DNA of 22,020 nt from an uncultured Collinsella sp. (GTDB taxonomy: Bacteria; Actinomycetota; Coriobacteriia; Coriobacteriales; Coriobacteriaceae). The notes below the pieces were generated by a model that was not told the origin of the DNA, searched no databases, and saw only the letters and a list, made by a program, of their open reading frames with translations. Position 1 is the stretch's first letter, and each line of letters begins with the position of its first letter. The stretch lies in contig CALGZY010000100.1 of the NCBI GenBank assembly GCA_937934355.1, positions 1 to 22,020 on the forward strand, given 5' to 3'. Positions 7,726-16,543 of the stretch are shown piece after piece. The position numbers were made by a program, and so were the translations under genes.

Positions 7726-8148
7726 ATGAACAAAGAAGAGCTCAAGAAGCTGTTGCCGCATCGCGAGCCGATGCTTTTGCTCGACGAGGCCGAGCTGGTG
7801 GGCGACGAGGCCCACGGCAAGATCACGATCACGGGCGACGAGTACTTTTTGCAGGGGCATTTTCCGGGAAACCCGGTGGTCCCCGGCGTGATTCAGTGCG
7901 AGATGCTCGCCCAAAACTGCTGCGTGCTGCTGATGGGCGATGAGGAAGCGCGCGGCGCGACGCCGTTCTACACGAGTCTGGACAAGGTGCGCTTTAAGCG
8001 TCCGGTGCGCCCGGGCGACACGGTTGATCTGGTGTGCACCATCACGCGTGCGCGCGGGCCGTTCCGCTTTGCGACGGGTACTGCGAGCGTCAACGGTGAG
8101 GTTTGCTGCCGCGCCGATATGTCTTTTGCACTCATGCACGAAAGTTAA
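7726..8148 (+). CDS. fabZ: 3-hydroxyacyl-ACP dehydratase
   Basis: FabZ dehydrates 3-hydroxyacyl-ACP to trans-2-enoyl-ACP. The 140-residue hot-dog-fold product has the catalytic His45 in GHFPGNPVVPGV and Glu59 in VIQCEMLAQ, at the usual 14-residue spacing. The N-terminal LPHREPMLLLD is typical of FabZ and differs from FabA. GTG 7717 directly follows the accB stop, but ATG 7726 gives the expected MNKEELKKLLPHR start. No FabA, FabM or FabN isomerase accompanies it in this window. Confidence 0.95.
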   Translation: MNKEELKKLLPHREPMLLLDEAELVGDEAHGKITITGDEYFLQGHFPGNPVVPGVIQCEMLAQNCCVLLMGDEEARGATPFYTSLDKVRFKRPVRPGDTVDLVCTITRARGPFRFATGTASVNGEVCCRADMSFALMHES

Positions 8149-8158
8149 GGAAGGCTTC

Positions 8159-9488
<1,330 letters not shown>

Positions 9489-9502
<14 letters not shown>

Positions 9503-11213
9503 AAAAGCGAAGACGGTCAACGTCCTCGAGGGACCGATGACCGAGTCGTGCGCCGAGTTTCCCGCGCGCCACGTGTTTATCAAGTGCCCGGAGTGCCGCC
9601 GCGTGATCGATGAGGCACGCCTGCACGACAACCTCGAGGTCTGCCCTCGTTGCGGCAAGCACTTTTGCGTGAGCGGTCGCGCGCGCATGCGCATGACGGT
9701 CGACGAGGGCACGTTTGAGGAATGGGATGCCAATCTGGCGTCGGAGGACTTCCTCTCGTTTCCCGGCTATACCGACAAGCTCAAGAGCGTGAGCGAGCGT
9801 TCGGGCGAGCGCGATGCCGTTGTGTGCGGCAAGGGCAAAATCTGCGGTTGCGATACGGCGCTCTTCTTTATGGACGCCAACTTTATGATGGGCTCGATGG
9901 GTTCCGTGGTGGGCGAGAAGATCTGTCGCACATTTGAGCATGCGACCGAGCTGGGATTGCCAGTTGTCGGCTTTACCGTTTCGGGCGGTGCACGCATGCA
10001 AGAGGGCGTGACATCGCTTATGCAGATGGCCAAGATTTCTGCGGCGGTTAGGCGCCACAGTGAGGCGGGCGGCCTGTATATCACGGTGCTCACCGACCCC
10101 ACGACCGGCGGCGTAACCGCGAGCTTTGCCATGGAGGGCGATATTATCCTGGCCGAGCCCGATGCCCTGACGGCATTTGCCGGCCCGCGCGTGATCGAGC
10201 AGAACATGCACAAGCGCCTGCCCAAGGGATTCCAGCGCTCCGAGTTTTTGCTGGAGCACGGCTTTTGCGATGCCGTCGTTCCGCGTGGCGAGATTGCGCT
10301 CACGGTGGGCGAGCTGCTGGCGCTGCACGAAGGGCACGTGCCCGGCCTGGGGGCACCGCACGAGATTGTGCATACGGGTCGCCACGGCAAAAAGTTGGGA
10401 CACTTGTTCAAGCGCTCGGGCGCACCAAAAACCGCGCTCGAGATTGTCAAACAGACCCGCTCGGCAGATCGCGCCACGGCAGGCGAGATGATCTCGCTGG
10501 GCCTGGATGGATTTGTGGAGCTGCACGGCGACCGCTACTTTGGCGACGACGCCGCTGTGGTGGCTGGCATTGGCTGGAAAGACGGGCGCCCCGTAACGGT
10601 CATCGCCATCGAGCGCGGCACCACGACCAAAGAGCGCATGCGTCGCAACTTTGGCATGGCACATCCCGAGGGCTACCGCAAAGCGCGTCGCCTTATGCGC
10701 CAGGCCGAAAAGTTTGGTCGACCGGTTCTGTGCCTGGTCGATACTTCGGGCGCGTTTTGCGGCATCGGTGCCGAGGAGCGCGGCCAGGGCGAGGCGATTG
10801 CTCAGAATCTCATGGAGATGAGCGGCCTTAAGACACCGATTGTCTCGGTGGTGACAGGCGAGGGCGGCTCTGGTGGCGCGCTGGCGCTGTCCGTGGCCGA
10901 CCGCATCCTGATGCTCTCGAGCTCGGCCTATTCAGTCGTGAGCCCCGAGGCCTGTGCGTCGATCCTGTGGAAGGATACCGAGCGTGCGGATGAGGCCGCC
11001 GAGGCGCTTAAGCTCACGGCCCCCGATCTGCTGGCGCTCGGCATCATCGACGGCATTGTTGACGATAAGGGCCTGTCGCATGAGGAGATCGCCGGTGCCG
11101 TCATGTCCTCGGCATTTGATGCCTTCGATACGCTTGGGCGGCTCGACGACGCGACCCTCACAAACCTCCGCTACCAAAAGTACCGCGCAATCGGTCAGTA
11201 CCGCACGATGTGA
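9489..11213 (+). CDS. accDA: Fused acetyl-CoA carboxylase carboxyltransferase (AccD beta + AccA alpha)
   Basis: The enzyme transfers the carboxyl group from biotin to acetyl-CoA, yielding malonyl-CoA. One 574-residue frame covers both subunits that are normally separate. Residues ~1-285 are AccD, with a four-cysteine zinc ribbon (Cys33, 36, 52, 55) and SGGARMQEG (165-173). Residues ~286-335 form a linker with a shortened AccA N-terminal helix. Residues ~336-574 are AccA, with RRNFGMAHPEGYRKA, GAEERGQGEAIA and GEGGSGGALA (457-466). No internal stop or frameshift is seen, and AccA-like sequence continues to 11213. The start ATG overlaps accC; ATG 9495 is an alternative. It is the last gene of the fab/acc run. 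Confidence 0.95.
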
Positions 11214-11236
11214 CAAAGGGACGGCCCGTATGTCAC
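11209..11236. repeat. Dispersed palindromic repeat, copy 1 (end of accDA)
   Basis: TGTGACAAAGGGACG (11209-11223) overlaps the accDA stop codon and is followed by an inverted end TGTCAC (11231-11236), giving a GTGACA/TGTCAC hairpin with GGG/CCC inside. A 14-of-15 match recurs on the other side of the next gene at 12474. It looks like a REP-type intergenic palindrome; no T-run follows, so it is not a clear terminator. Confidence 0.6.
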
Positions 11237-11253
11237 ATTGGGAAAGGCGTTCC

Positions 11254-12468
11254 ATGTCACAAGTTTCTAGAACCTCGTTTACAACGACGGTTTCATCAAA
11301 CGCCATGGCCGTGGTGGACTATCTGTCCAAAAGCATGATGTCGGCGCTGCCCTTTATTGTCTGCGCGGCGTTGTTCCGCACCGTCGCCGTCATTATGGGC
11401 GAAGGCATGCTGGGCCTGTGGTCTGCCGATTCCGAAATCTATCGCCTGTTCTACAGTTGGCTCTATAACGCCGGCTACTACTTTTTGCCCATTTATCTTG
11501 GTTGGGCGGCCGCCCGCCAGCTCGGTTGCTCGGAGCAGCTGGGCATGATGCTGGGCGGCGTATTGATTGCGCCCGATCTGCTTAAGCTTGTCGATGCCGC
11601 ATCGACGACGGGGGCATCGATGACTTCCGTGTATGGTCTGCTTCCTGCGCCGGTCAACGATTACACGACGACTGTTATTCCGGTTCTCATCTCGGTGCCC
11701 GTGCTATGGCGAGTGGAGTGTTTCTTTAAGCGCGTTATCCCTAAGGCCGTGGCGTTTTCGTTCGTTCCGTTTGCGACCATGCTTGTCATGGTTCCGGTTT
11801 CGCTGTGTATTACGTCGCCGGCGGGCAGCTATCTGGGCATGCTGTTGGGCCAGCTTATGTTTATGCTTGGCAATTCCGGTGGCATCGTGTCGCTGCTCAC
11901 GCTCATGGGGCTTGCTGCGGGCTGGGAGTTCCTAAAGATCGCCGGCGTCAGCAACGTTGTTCTATCGCTCGCCTATGCGCAGTTTATGAGTGTGGGAACG
12001 GATTCGTGCATCCTGATCGCCGCGACGATGGCAACGTTCGCCGTTTGGGGCATGCCCTTTGGCGCGTCGCTTCGCGTTGCGGATAAGGACGAGAAGGCGC
12101 TCATGCTGGGCTATTCGATCTCGGGCGTGCTTGGCGGTGTAAGCGAGCCGGCGCTGTACGGCTGCGGCTTTAAATATGGCAGGTGCCTGACGTGCATGGC
12201 CATTGGCGGCGCCGTCGGAGGCCTTGTTGCGGCCGTGGGCCACGTTACGGCCTATACCATCGGCATGACGAATGTCCTCATGGTCATTGGCTTTGCCACG
12301 GGCGGCATCTCGAACCTGCTGTGGTGCTGCGCTGCCGGCGGTGTGGCATTTGCGGTGTCTGCGGCGCTGAGCTACTGCTTTGGCGTGGTACCGACGAAGG
12401 GGCAGGTGGCAGAAGACGAAGCCGATTCGCCCGAAACAGTGGCGAGCGCTGCTGAAGCAAGCGCATAA
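11254..12468 (+). CDS. PTS EIIC-like sugar permease domain protein, stand-alone
   Basis: This 404-residue protein is mostly hydrophobic, with about ten membrane segments between residues ~31 and ~378 and an acidic, polar tail. GVSEPALYG (295-303) followed by GFKYGR matches the EPA(L/I)YG motif of glucose/beta-glucoside-family EIIC permeases, which translocate and phosphorylate sugars with EIIB and EIIA. No EIIB or EIIA domain is fused or nearby, so substrate and phosphate donor are unknown. The frame is open far upstream inside accDA; ATG 11254 is chosen for GGGAAAGG 6 nt before it, with ATG 11230 as alternative. It lies between two copies of a short dispersed repeat and appears unrelated to lipid synthesis. 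Confidence 0.75.
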   Translation: MSQVSRTSFTTTVSSNAMAVVDYLSKSMMSALPFIVCAALFRTVAVIMGEGMLGLWSADSEIYRLFYSWLYNAGYYFLPIYLGWAAARQLGCSEQLGMMLGGVLIAPDLLKLVDAASTTGASMTSVYGLLPAPVNDYTTTVIPVLISVPVLWRVECFFKRVIPKAVAFSFVPFATMLVMVPVSLCITSPAGSYLGMLLGQLMFMLGNSGGIVSLLTLMGLAAGWEFLKIAGVSNVVLSLAYAQFMSVGTDSCILIAATMATFAVWGMPFGASLRVADKDEKALMLGYSISGVLGGVSEPALYGCGFKYGRCLTCMAIGGAVGGLVAAVGHVTAYTIGMTNVLMVIGFATGGISNLLWCCAAGGVAFAVSAALSYCFGVVPTKGQVAEDEADSPETVASAAEASA

Positions 12469-12473
12469 ACCTG

Positions 12474-12503
12474 TGTGACAAAAGGACGATTCCTTTGTCA
12501 TAT
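12474..12503. repeat. Dispersed palindromic repeat, copy 2 (after EIIC gene)
   Basis: TGTGACAAAAGGACG (12474-12488) is a near-identical direct copy of the element at 11209. Here it forms a strong hairpin: TGACAAAAGGA against TCCTTTGTCA with one bulged A and a 4-nt loop. It lies just upstream of the intrinsic terminator at 12507. Confidence 0.65.
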
Positions 12504-12506
12504 TCC

Positions 12507-12540
12507 AAGGCCGTGGCCCGTGTGGGTTGCGGCCTTTTTG
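12507..12540 (+). terminator. Intrinsic terminator after the EIIC gene
   Basis: The stem AAGGCCG/CGGCCTT with an inner GCCC/GGGT helix is followed by TTTTTG. It separates the EIIC gene from the transporter gene downstream. Confidence 0.85.
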
Positions 12541-12566
12541 TATCTGAAGGACAAAGTGGCTACACT
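12538..12566 (+). promoter_or_regulatory. Weak candidate promoter for the CDF transporter gene
   Basis: TTGTAT and TACACT are spaced 17 nt apart immediately after the terminator; an overlapping TACAAT lies at 12566-12571. The match to sigma-70 consensus is poor and the call rests mainly on the need for a promoter here. Confidence 0.25.
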
Positions 12567-12618
12567 ACAATCCGTTTGAGCAATAGATATATAGGCAGTA
12601 CCGTGGGGGCGGATGTAG

Positions 12619-13773
12619 ATGGTCGAGTGGATTGTTAAGCGCGCGCAGGGCGACCGTGCGCGCGTGGGCACGTTGACGGGCGTGGTGTGTATTCTCGCCA
12701 ATGTGGCACTATGCGCTGCGAAGGGCGCAATTGGCGTGCTGTCGGGATCGGTTTCGATCGTGGCGGATGCCATGAACAACCTGTCCGATGCCAGCTCAAA
12801 CATTGTGAGCGTGCTGGGCTTTAAACTTGCGAGCAAGCCGGCCGACCCCGAGCATCCTTACGGCCACGGTCGCTATGAGTATCTCTCGGGATTGGTCGTG
12901 GCGGCGCTCGTGCTGCTGATTGGCGTTGAGCTTATCAAATCCTCGTTTGAGCGCATCATCCACCCCGAACCTGTCGAGTTCTCGCTTGCCCTGGTGGCAG
13001 TCCTGGCGCTTTCGATGGTCGTAAAGCTCTGGATGGCGGCCCTCAACAAAAAGCTCGGTGACCGCATTGAGTCCGAGACGCTGCATGCGACCGCGCAGGA
13101 TTCCAAGAACGATGTCCTTGCCACAGGCGCCGTGCTGGCGTGCGCGATTGTTTCCCAGGTGACGCATATCAATCTTGATGCATGGGTCGGCCTTGCCGTT
13201 GGCGCCTATATTGGCTGGAGCGGTTTTGAACTCATCCAGGATACGGTGAGCCCGCTTTTGGGCCAGTCGCCCGATCCTAAGCTGGTCAAGCACATTCGAG
13301 ACAAGATCATGAGCTATCCCGGCGTTTTGGGCGTTCACGATTTGATGGTTCACGACTACGGCCCGGGCAGGAAGTTTGCAAGTGCGCACGCCGAGATGGC
13401 GGCCGAGGCCAGCCCGCTGGAAAGCCACGACACGCTCGATAACATCGAGCAGTCGTTTAGGGACGAAGACGGCATGATCGTCACGCTTCACTACGATCCC
13501 ATCGTGACCGATGACCCCAAGGTGGCGAGCATGCGCTTGCGCATTCACGCCATGGCTCAGGAGATCGATAACCGCCTCTCGATTCATGACCTACGCTGTG
13601 TGCCGGGTCCTACGCACACCAACGTGATCTTTGACTGCGTGCGTCCCTCGGATCTGCAGATGAGTGCCGAAGACTTAAAGCACGCGCTGGCACAACGGGT
13701 CGAATCGGAATATCCCAAGTCGATTGCCAAGATTACGATCGACGAAGACTACGTAGGGCATACCCACGAGTAA
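12619..13773 (+). CDS. Cation diffusion facilitator, probable Mn2+ efflux type
   Basis: CDF proteins export divalent metals from the cytoplasm by proton antiport. The 384-residue product has membrane segments from residue ~16 to ~207, the conserved HPYGHGR (79-85) and a cytoplasmic C-terminal domain. The transport-site positions read Asn53-xxx-Asp57 in DAMNNLSDASSN and Asp161-xxx-Asp165 in HATAQDSKND. This NDDD set is associated with manganese-exporting CDFs such as streptococcal MntE, whereas zinc exporters use His/Asp. The C-terminal region (about 215-384) is longer than the usual ~90-residue domain and ends in a histidine-containing GHTHE. GGGGGCGG precedes the ATG. Metal preference is inference from the motif only. 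Confidence 0.9.
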   Translation: MVEWIVKRAQGDRARVGTLTGVVCILANVALCAAKGAIGVLSGSVSIVADAMNNLSDASSNIVSVLGFKLASKPADPEHPYGHGRYEYLSGLVVAALVLLIGVELIKSSFERIIHPEPVEFSLALVAVLALSMVVKLWMAALNKKLGDRIESETLHATAQDSKNDVLATGAVLACAIVSQVTHINLDAWVGLAVGAYIGWSGFELIQDTVSPLLGQSPDPKLVKHIRDKIMSYPGVLGVHDLMVHDYGPGRKFASAHAEMAAEASPLESHDTLDNIEQSFRDEDGMIVTLHYDPIVTDDPKVASMRLRIHAMAQEIDNRLSIHDLRCVPGPTHTNVIFDCVRPSDLQMSAEDLKHALAQRVESEYPKSIAKITIDEDYVGHTHE

Positions 13774-13812
13774 GGCTGTGCCGGCAAAGCAGGTTATGCA
13801 GAAGGGGAGAGC

Positions 13813-14439
13813 ATGAAGAAGCTGTATCTACTCCGCCACGGTCAGACGGAGTTCAACGTCAAAAAACTGGTCCAGGGCCGCTGCGATTCGCCGCTGACCG
13901 ACCTGGGCCGCAAACAAGCGGGAATGGCAGCCGCATGGCTCAAGGGCCACGACGTTGTCCCCGACAAAGTGGCCTCTTCGCCCTTAGGCCGAGCCATGGA
14001 CACTGCTCAGCTCGTCGCTACCGAACTCCTCGGCCCGGACGCAGCAGTCGAGCCCTGCGAAGGCATCATCGAGCGCTGCTACGGCACCTTCGAAGAGGGC
14101 CCACACGACGCGCTACCCACCGACGTCTGGGATCCGGGCGAGGATCTGGTCCCCTTCGGAGGAGAAGGAAGCCGCGCACTGCAAGAACGCATGGTAGGCG
14201 CCCTCACCAATCTCATGGGCTCCGAGGGCATCGAAACCCTCCTAGCAGTAAGCCACGGCAGCGCCAGCCGCCAATTTATCAAGGCTGCAGCCCCAGAGGG
14301 CTTCGAGCTCCCAACAAAACTCCCCAACTGCGCCATCATGATCTTCAATTTCGATGAGGCAAAGCCACAAGCAGAAGGCGAACCGTCCCAATGCAAGTTC
14401 ACCCTCCAGCAAATAGTGGACCCCCAACAAAGTCATTAG
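13813..14439 (+). CDS. Histidine phosphatase superfamily protein (phosphoglycerate mutase-like)
   Basis: The 208-residue cytoplasmic protein has the branch-1 histidine phosphatase signature LLRHGQTEFN (Arg8, nucleophile His9), Arg60 in SSPLGRAMDTA, the acid Glu87 and the second His148 in VSHGSA. Members include GpmB, CobC and broad phosphatases; the substrate cannot be told from sequence. AAGGGGAGAG precedes the ATG. It follows the CDF gene by 39 bp and may be co-transcribed. From about 13960 onward its codons end in C or A (CTA, CCA, GCA, ACA) more than in neighbouring genes, which suggests a different origin or relaxed selection. Confidence 0.9.
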   Translation: MKKLYLLRHGQTEFNVKKLVQGRCDSPLTDLGRKQAGMAAAWLKGHDVVPDKVASSPLGRAMDTAQLVATELLGPDAAVEPCEGIIERCYGTFEEGPHDALPTDVWDPGEDLVPFGGEGSRALQERMVGALTNLMGSEGIETLLAVSHGSASRQFIKAAAPEGFELPTKLPNCAIMIFNFDEAKPQAEGEPSQCKFTLQQIVDPQQSH

Positions 14440-14485
14440 TCTGAGCGAGCAGAGTTAAGCAGACATCAACGTGTCGTCTCCCGAG

Positions 14486-14620
14486 CTTGGCAGAGGGGCG
14501 GCGAAATATATTAAGTTTGTCGCGAGTTCCGCACGCAAAGGAAAGCACTTAATGTGCTTTCCGTCTTGCGCAGGACTGTAGAGCAGCAAACTTAATATAT
14601 TTCGCCGCCCCTCTGCCAAG
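14486..14620. repeat. 135-bp palindrome with 33-bp perfect arms
   Basis: The left arm 14486-14518 (starts CTTGGCAGAGGGGCGGCG) is the exact reverse complement of 14588-14620. The outer flanks stay partly complementary for ~10 bp more. The centre holds a second perfect hairpin, GGAAAGCAC/GTGCTTTCC with a 5-nt loop (14544-14570 region). Transcribed, it would be one long rod; as DNA, a cruciform. There is no T-run for a terminator and no obvious target duplication. A MITE-like or REP-like element is possible. Confidence 0.85.
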
Positions 14621-14678
14621 CCCAGGCGACTCCACGCGCTTTACCTGCGTAAACAATGTGAGTGAAATATGAATCTCG

Positions 14679-14705
14679 ATGGATACGCCCGCAGCCGTGT
14701 ATACT
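14679..14705 (+). promoter_or_regulatory. Promoter-like shared element, copy 1 (upstream of rplC)
   Basis: A 26-bp segment (14679-14704), beginning ATGGATACGCCCG and ending CCGTGTATAC, matches 16544-16569 at 23 of 26 positions. TGTATACT at 14698-14705 is a good -10 with a TG extension, but no convincing -35 lies 17 bp upstream. The segment can also form ATACG/CGTGT with an 8-nt loop. Confidence 0.5.
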
Positions 14706-14856
14706 AAACAGCTGTGTGTAACCAGGGGAGTATTCTGGCTGGACAAAATGCCTGCTTAATAGGGTTGTCAGGTAGTCCGGGCGAAATACAAGGCTGGGGA
14801 GCACGTCGTGTAAGTAGTGGTCCTCTAGGGGCGTACGCTCGGTGGTGTACGCATTG

Positions 14857-14881
14857 TCCCAAGATCACGCGAGAGTTGGGA
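14857..14881 (+). promoter_or_regulatory. Hairpin covering the rplC ribosome binding region
   Basis: TCCCAA (14857-14862) pairs with TTGGGA (14876-14881), 7 nt before the TTG start. TTGGGA is the only purine-rich stretch that could act as a Shine-Dalgarno, so the stem would hide it. A second hairpin (GCGTAC/GTACGC) lies directly upstream. This suits translational control of the operon, for example by a ribosomal protein such as L4, which is known to regulate the S10 operon in E. coli. Confidence 0.4.
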
Positions 14882-14888
14882 TCATATC

Positions 14889-15509
14889 TTGATCAGCATG
14901 ATTCTCGGCCGCAAGATTGGCATGACCCAGGTTTGGGACGAGGACGACAACGTCGTTCCCGTCACGGTCATCCAGGCTGGCCCCTGCGCTGTCTCGCAGG
15001 TTAAAACTCAGGCAACCGACGGCTATGACGCCGTCCAGATCGGTTTCGGCGACATCAAGGCCAAGAACGTGAACAAGCCCATGGCTGGTCACTTCGCCAA
15101 GGCTGGCGTCGAGCCTGTCCGCTTCCTTCGTGAGGTCCGCGTCGAGAACGGCGAGGAGCACAAGGTCGGCGAGGTCGTCACCGTCGCTGATTTCGCTGAT
15201 GTCGAGAAGGTCGACGTCATCGGTACCTCCAAGGGTAAGGGCTTCCAGGGTCGCATCAAGCGCTGGGGTCAGCGCCGCGGTCCTATGACGCATGGTTCTC
15301 ACTTCCAGCGTCACCCCGGTTCTATCGGTCAGTGCGCCTATCCTGCGCGCGTCCTCAAGGGCGTCAAGATGGCCGGTCACATGGGTAACGAGCGCGTTAC
15401 CGTCAAGAACCTTTCCGTTGTCCGCATCGATGCCGAGCAGAACCTCATCTTGGTCAAGGGCGCTGTCCCGGGTGCCAAGAATGGTCTCGTCGCCATCCGT
15501 ATGGCCTAA
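14889..15509 (+). CDS. rplC: 50S ribosomal protein L3
   Basis: L3 is an early-assembling large-subunit protein near the peptidyl-transferase centre. The 206-residue product has [11 protein letters not shown] at the N-terminus and the conserved loop [19 protein letters not shown], then [18 protein letters not shown] 14889 is chosen over ATG 14898 because it leaves four residues before ILGRKIG, as in other L3 proteins (MTKG-ILGRKIG). The ribosome binding site is weak and can be paired in a hairpin. In most bacteria rpsJ lies directly upstream; here rpsJ is about 14 kb away behind a terminator, so rplC is the first gene of this transcript. Confidence 0.95.
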   Translation: MISMILGRKIGMTQVWDEDDNVVPVTVIQAGPCAVSQVKTQATDGYDAVQIGFGDIKAKNVNKPMAGHFAKAGVEPVRFLREVRVENGEEHKVGEVVTVADFADVEKVDVIGTSKGKGFQGRIKRWGQRRGPMTHGSHFQRHPGSIGQCAYPARVLKGVKMAGHMGNERVTVKNLSVVRIDAEQNLILVKGAVPGAKNGLVAIRMA

Positions 15510-15555
15510 GGGCCCAGCCCATTTAGCCCAGCGTCATACCAAGGAGAACACTTAA

Positions 15556-16182
15556 ATGGCAAAGTTTGAAGTAAAGAACAGCGAGGGCAAGAAGGTCGCC
15601 GAGGCCGAGCTCGCCGCTGAGGTGTACGGCATCGAGCCGAACATCCACGTTATGCACCACATCGTCAAGTGCCAGATGGCCTCTTGGCGTCAGGGCACCC
15701 AGTCTGCTAAGGGTCGCTCTGAGGTTTCCGGTGGCGGCAAGAAGCCTTGGCGTCAGAAGGGCACCGGCCGTGCCCGCCAGGGTTCCATCCGTGCTGCCCA
15801 GTGGCGTCACGGTGGCGTTGTCTTCGCCCCCAAGCCCCGTTCCTACGCTAAGCGTATGAACAACAAGGAGGTCAAGCTGGCTATGCGCTCCGCGCTGTCC
15901 GCCAAGCTGGCCGATGGCGAGCTTGTGCTCGTCGACGACTACGGCTTCGAGAAGCCTTCCACAAAGGCTGCCGTCGCCATGCTCAAGGCTCTCGGTCTTG
16001 AGGGCAAGCGTCTGACCATCATCGTTCGCGATGAGGACGTCAACGCCTACCTGTCGTTCCGCAACATTCCCAAGACGTTCATCATCACCGCCGACGAGGC
16101 CAACACCTACGATCTCGTCAACAACAACGCTGTGCTGATGCCCGCCGACATCGCCGCTCACTTCGGGGAGGTGCTTGCATAA
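15556..16182 (+). CDS. rplD: 50S ribosomal protein L4
   Basis: L4 binds 23S rRNA and lines the exit tunnel; in E. coli it also represses the S10 operon. The 208-residue product shows the tunnel-loop region KPWRQKGTGRARQGSIRAAQ followed by HGGVVFAPKPRSY and a normal C-terminal domain. AAGGAG lies about 10 nt before the ATG. The stop TAA is immediately followed by the ATG of rplW, so the two are translationally coupled. Confidence 0.97.
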   Translation: MAKFEVKNSEGKKVAEAELAAEVYGIEPNIHVMHHIVKCQMASWRQGTQSAKGRSEVSGGGKKPWRQKGTGRARQGSIRAAQWRHGGVVFAPKPRSYAKRMNNKEVKLAMRSALSAKLADGELVLVDDYGFEKPSTKAAVAMLKALGLEGKRLTIIVRDEDVNAYLSFRNIPKTFIITADEANTYDLVNNNAVLMPADIAAHFGEVLA

Positions 16183-16470
16183 ATGACCGCCCACGAGATC
16201 ATCATCCGTCCGATCGTGTCCGAGCGTTCCTTCTCCGGCATGGAGCTGAACAAGTACACGTTCGAGGTCGCCAAGGATGCTAACAAGTATCAGATCAAGG
16301 ACGCTGTCGAGGAGATCTTCGGCGTCAAGGTCGTTCGCGTGAACACCCTGACGGTCAAGCCCAAGACCAAGCGCGTGCGCTATGTCGCCGGCAAGACCCG
16401 TTCTTGGAAGAAGGCCATCGTCACGCTGGCCGAGGGCGACACCATCGAGGTCTTTGGCAACCAGGCCTAA
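16183..16470 (+). CDS. rplW: 50S ribosomal protein L23
   Basis: L23 sits at the tunnel exit and docks trigger factor and SRP. The 95-residue product has IIIRPIVSERS, YTFEVAKDANKYQIKDAVE and the basic loop KPKTKRVRY, all typical. GGGGAGG inside the end of rplD serves as ribosome binding site. A 179-bp gap follows before rplB, which is long for an S10 operon and contains a hairpin and a promoter-like element. Confidence 0.97.
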   Translation: MTAHEIIIRPIVSERSFSGMELNKYTFEVAKDANKYQIKDAVEEIFGVKVVRVNTLTVKPKTKRVRYVAGKTRSWKKAIVTLAEGDTIEVFGNQA

Positions 16471-16487
16471 GACTCGCTGCTGTTGAG

Positions 16488-16525
16488 TGAGCTCATGCCT
16501 CCCAACTAGGGGAGGCGAGAGCTCA
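16488..16525 (+). other. Strong hairpin in the rplW-rplB gap (attenuator or processing site)
   Basis: Two stacked 7-bp stems, TGAGCTC/GAGCTCA and GCCTCCC/GGGAGGC, are separated by a 2x2 internal loop and closed by a 6-nt loop. Only a short, broken T-run (GGTTTTGGG) follows, so it may be a partial terminator, an attenuator or an RNase site. Confidence 0.65.
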
Positions 16526-16543
16526 AGGTTTTGGGCGTTTAAA

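Larger units (their letters stand above)
14440..14888. other. 449-bp non-coding region between the phosphatase gene and rplC
   Basis: I see no convincing gene here. It holds, in order, a 135-bp palindromic element (14486-14620), a promoter-like element shared with the rplW-rplB gap (14679-14705), a CCAG/CTGG mini-hairpin (14722-14738), a GCGTAC/GTACGC hairpin (14831-14852) and a hairpin that covers the region just before rplC (14857-14881). It is probably the promoter and leader of the rplC operon. Minus-strand open frames here run across the palindrome and lack family features. Confidence 0.6.

Noticed and set aside
7940..8158. Longer N-terminus for accC starting inside fabZ
   Set aside because: The extension is Arg-rich shadow sequence; ATG 8159 has a good ribosome binding site and matches the family start.
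10954..11253. N-terminal extension of the EIIC protein into accDA
   Set aside because: It overlaps the conserved AccA C-terminus in another frame and is Arg/Ser-rich; the ATG at 11254 is well placed.
12507..12540. Hairpin after the EIIC gene as a novel element
   Set aside because: Stem plus TTTTT makes it an ordinary intrinsic terminator.
14549..14804. Two small minus-strand frames upstream of rplC
   Set aside because: They run through the palindrome arm and the leader region, lack a convincing ribosome binding site and show no family features.
14740..14830. tRNA or riboswitch in the rplC leader
   Set aside because: No cloverleaf with a T-arm GTTCRA and no match to a riboswitch core I know; only simple hairpins are visible.
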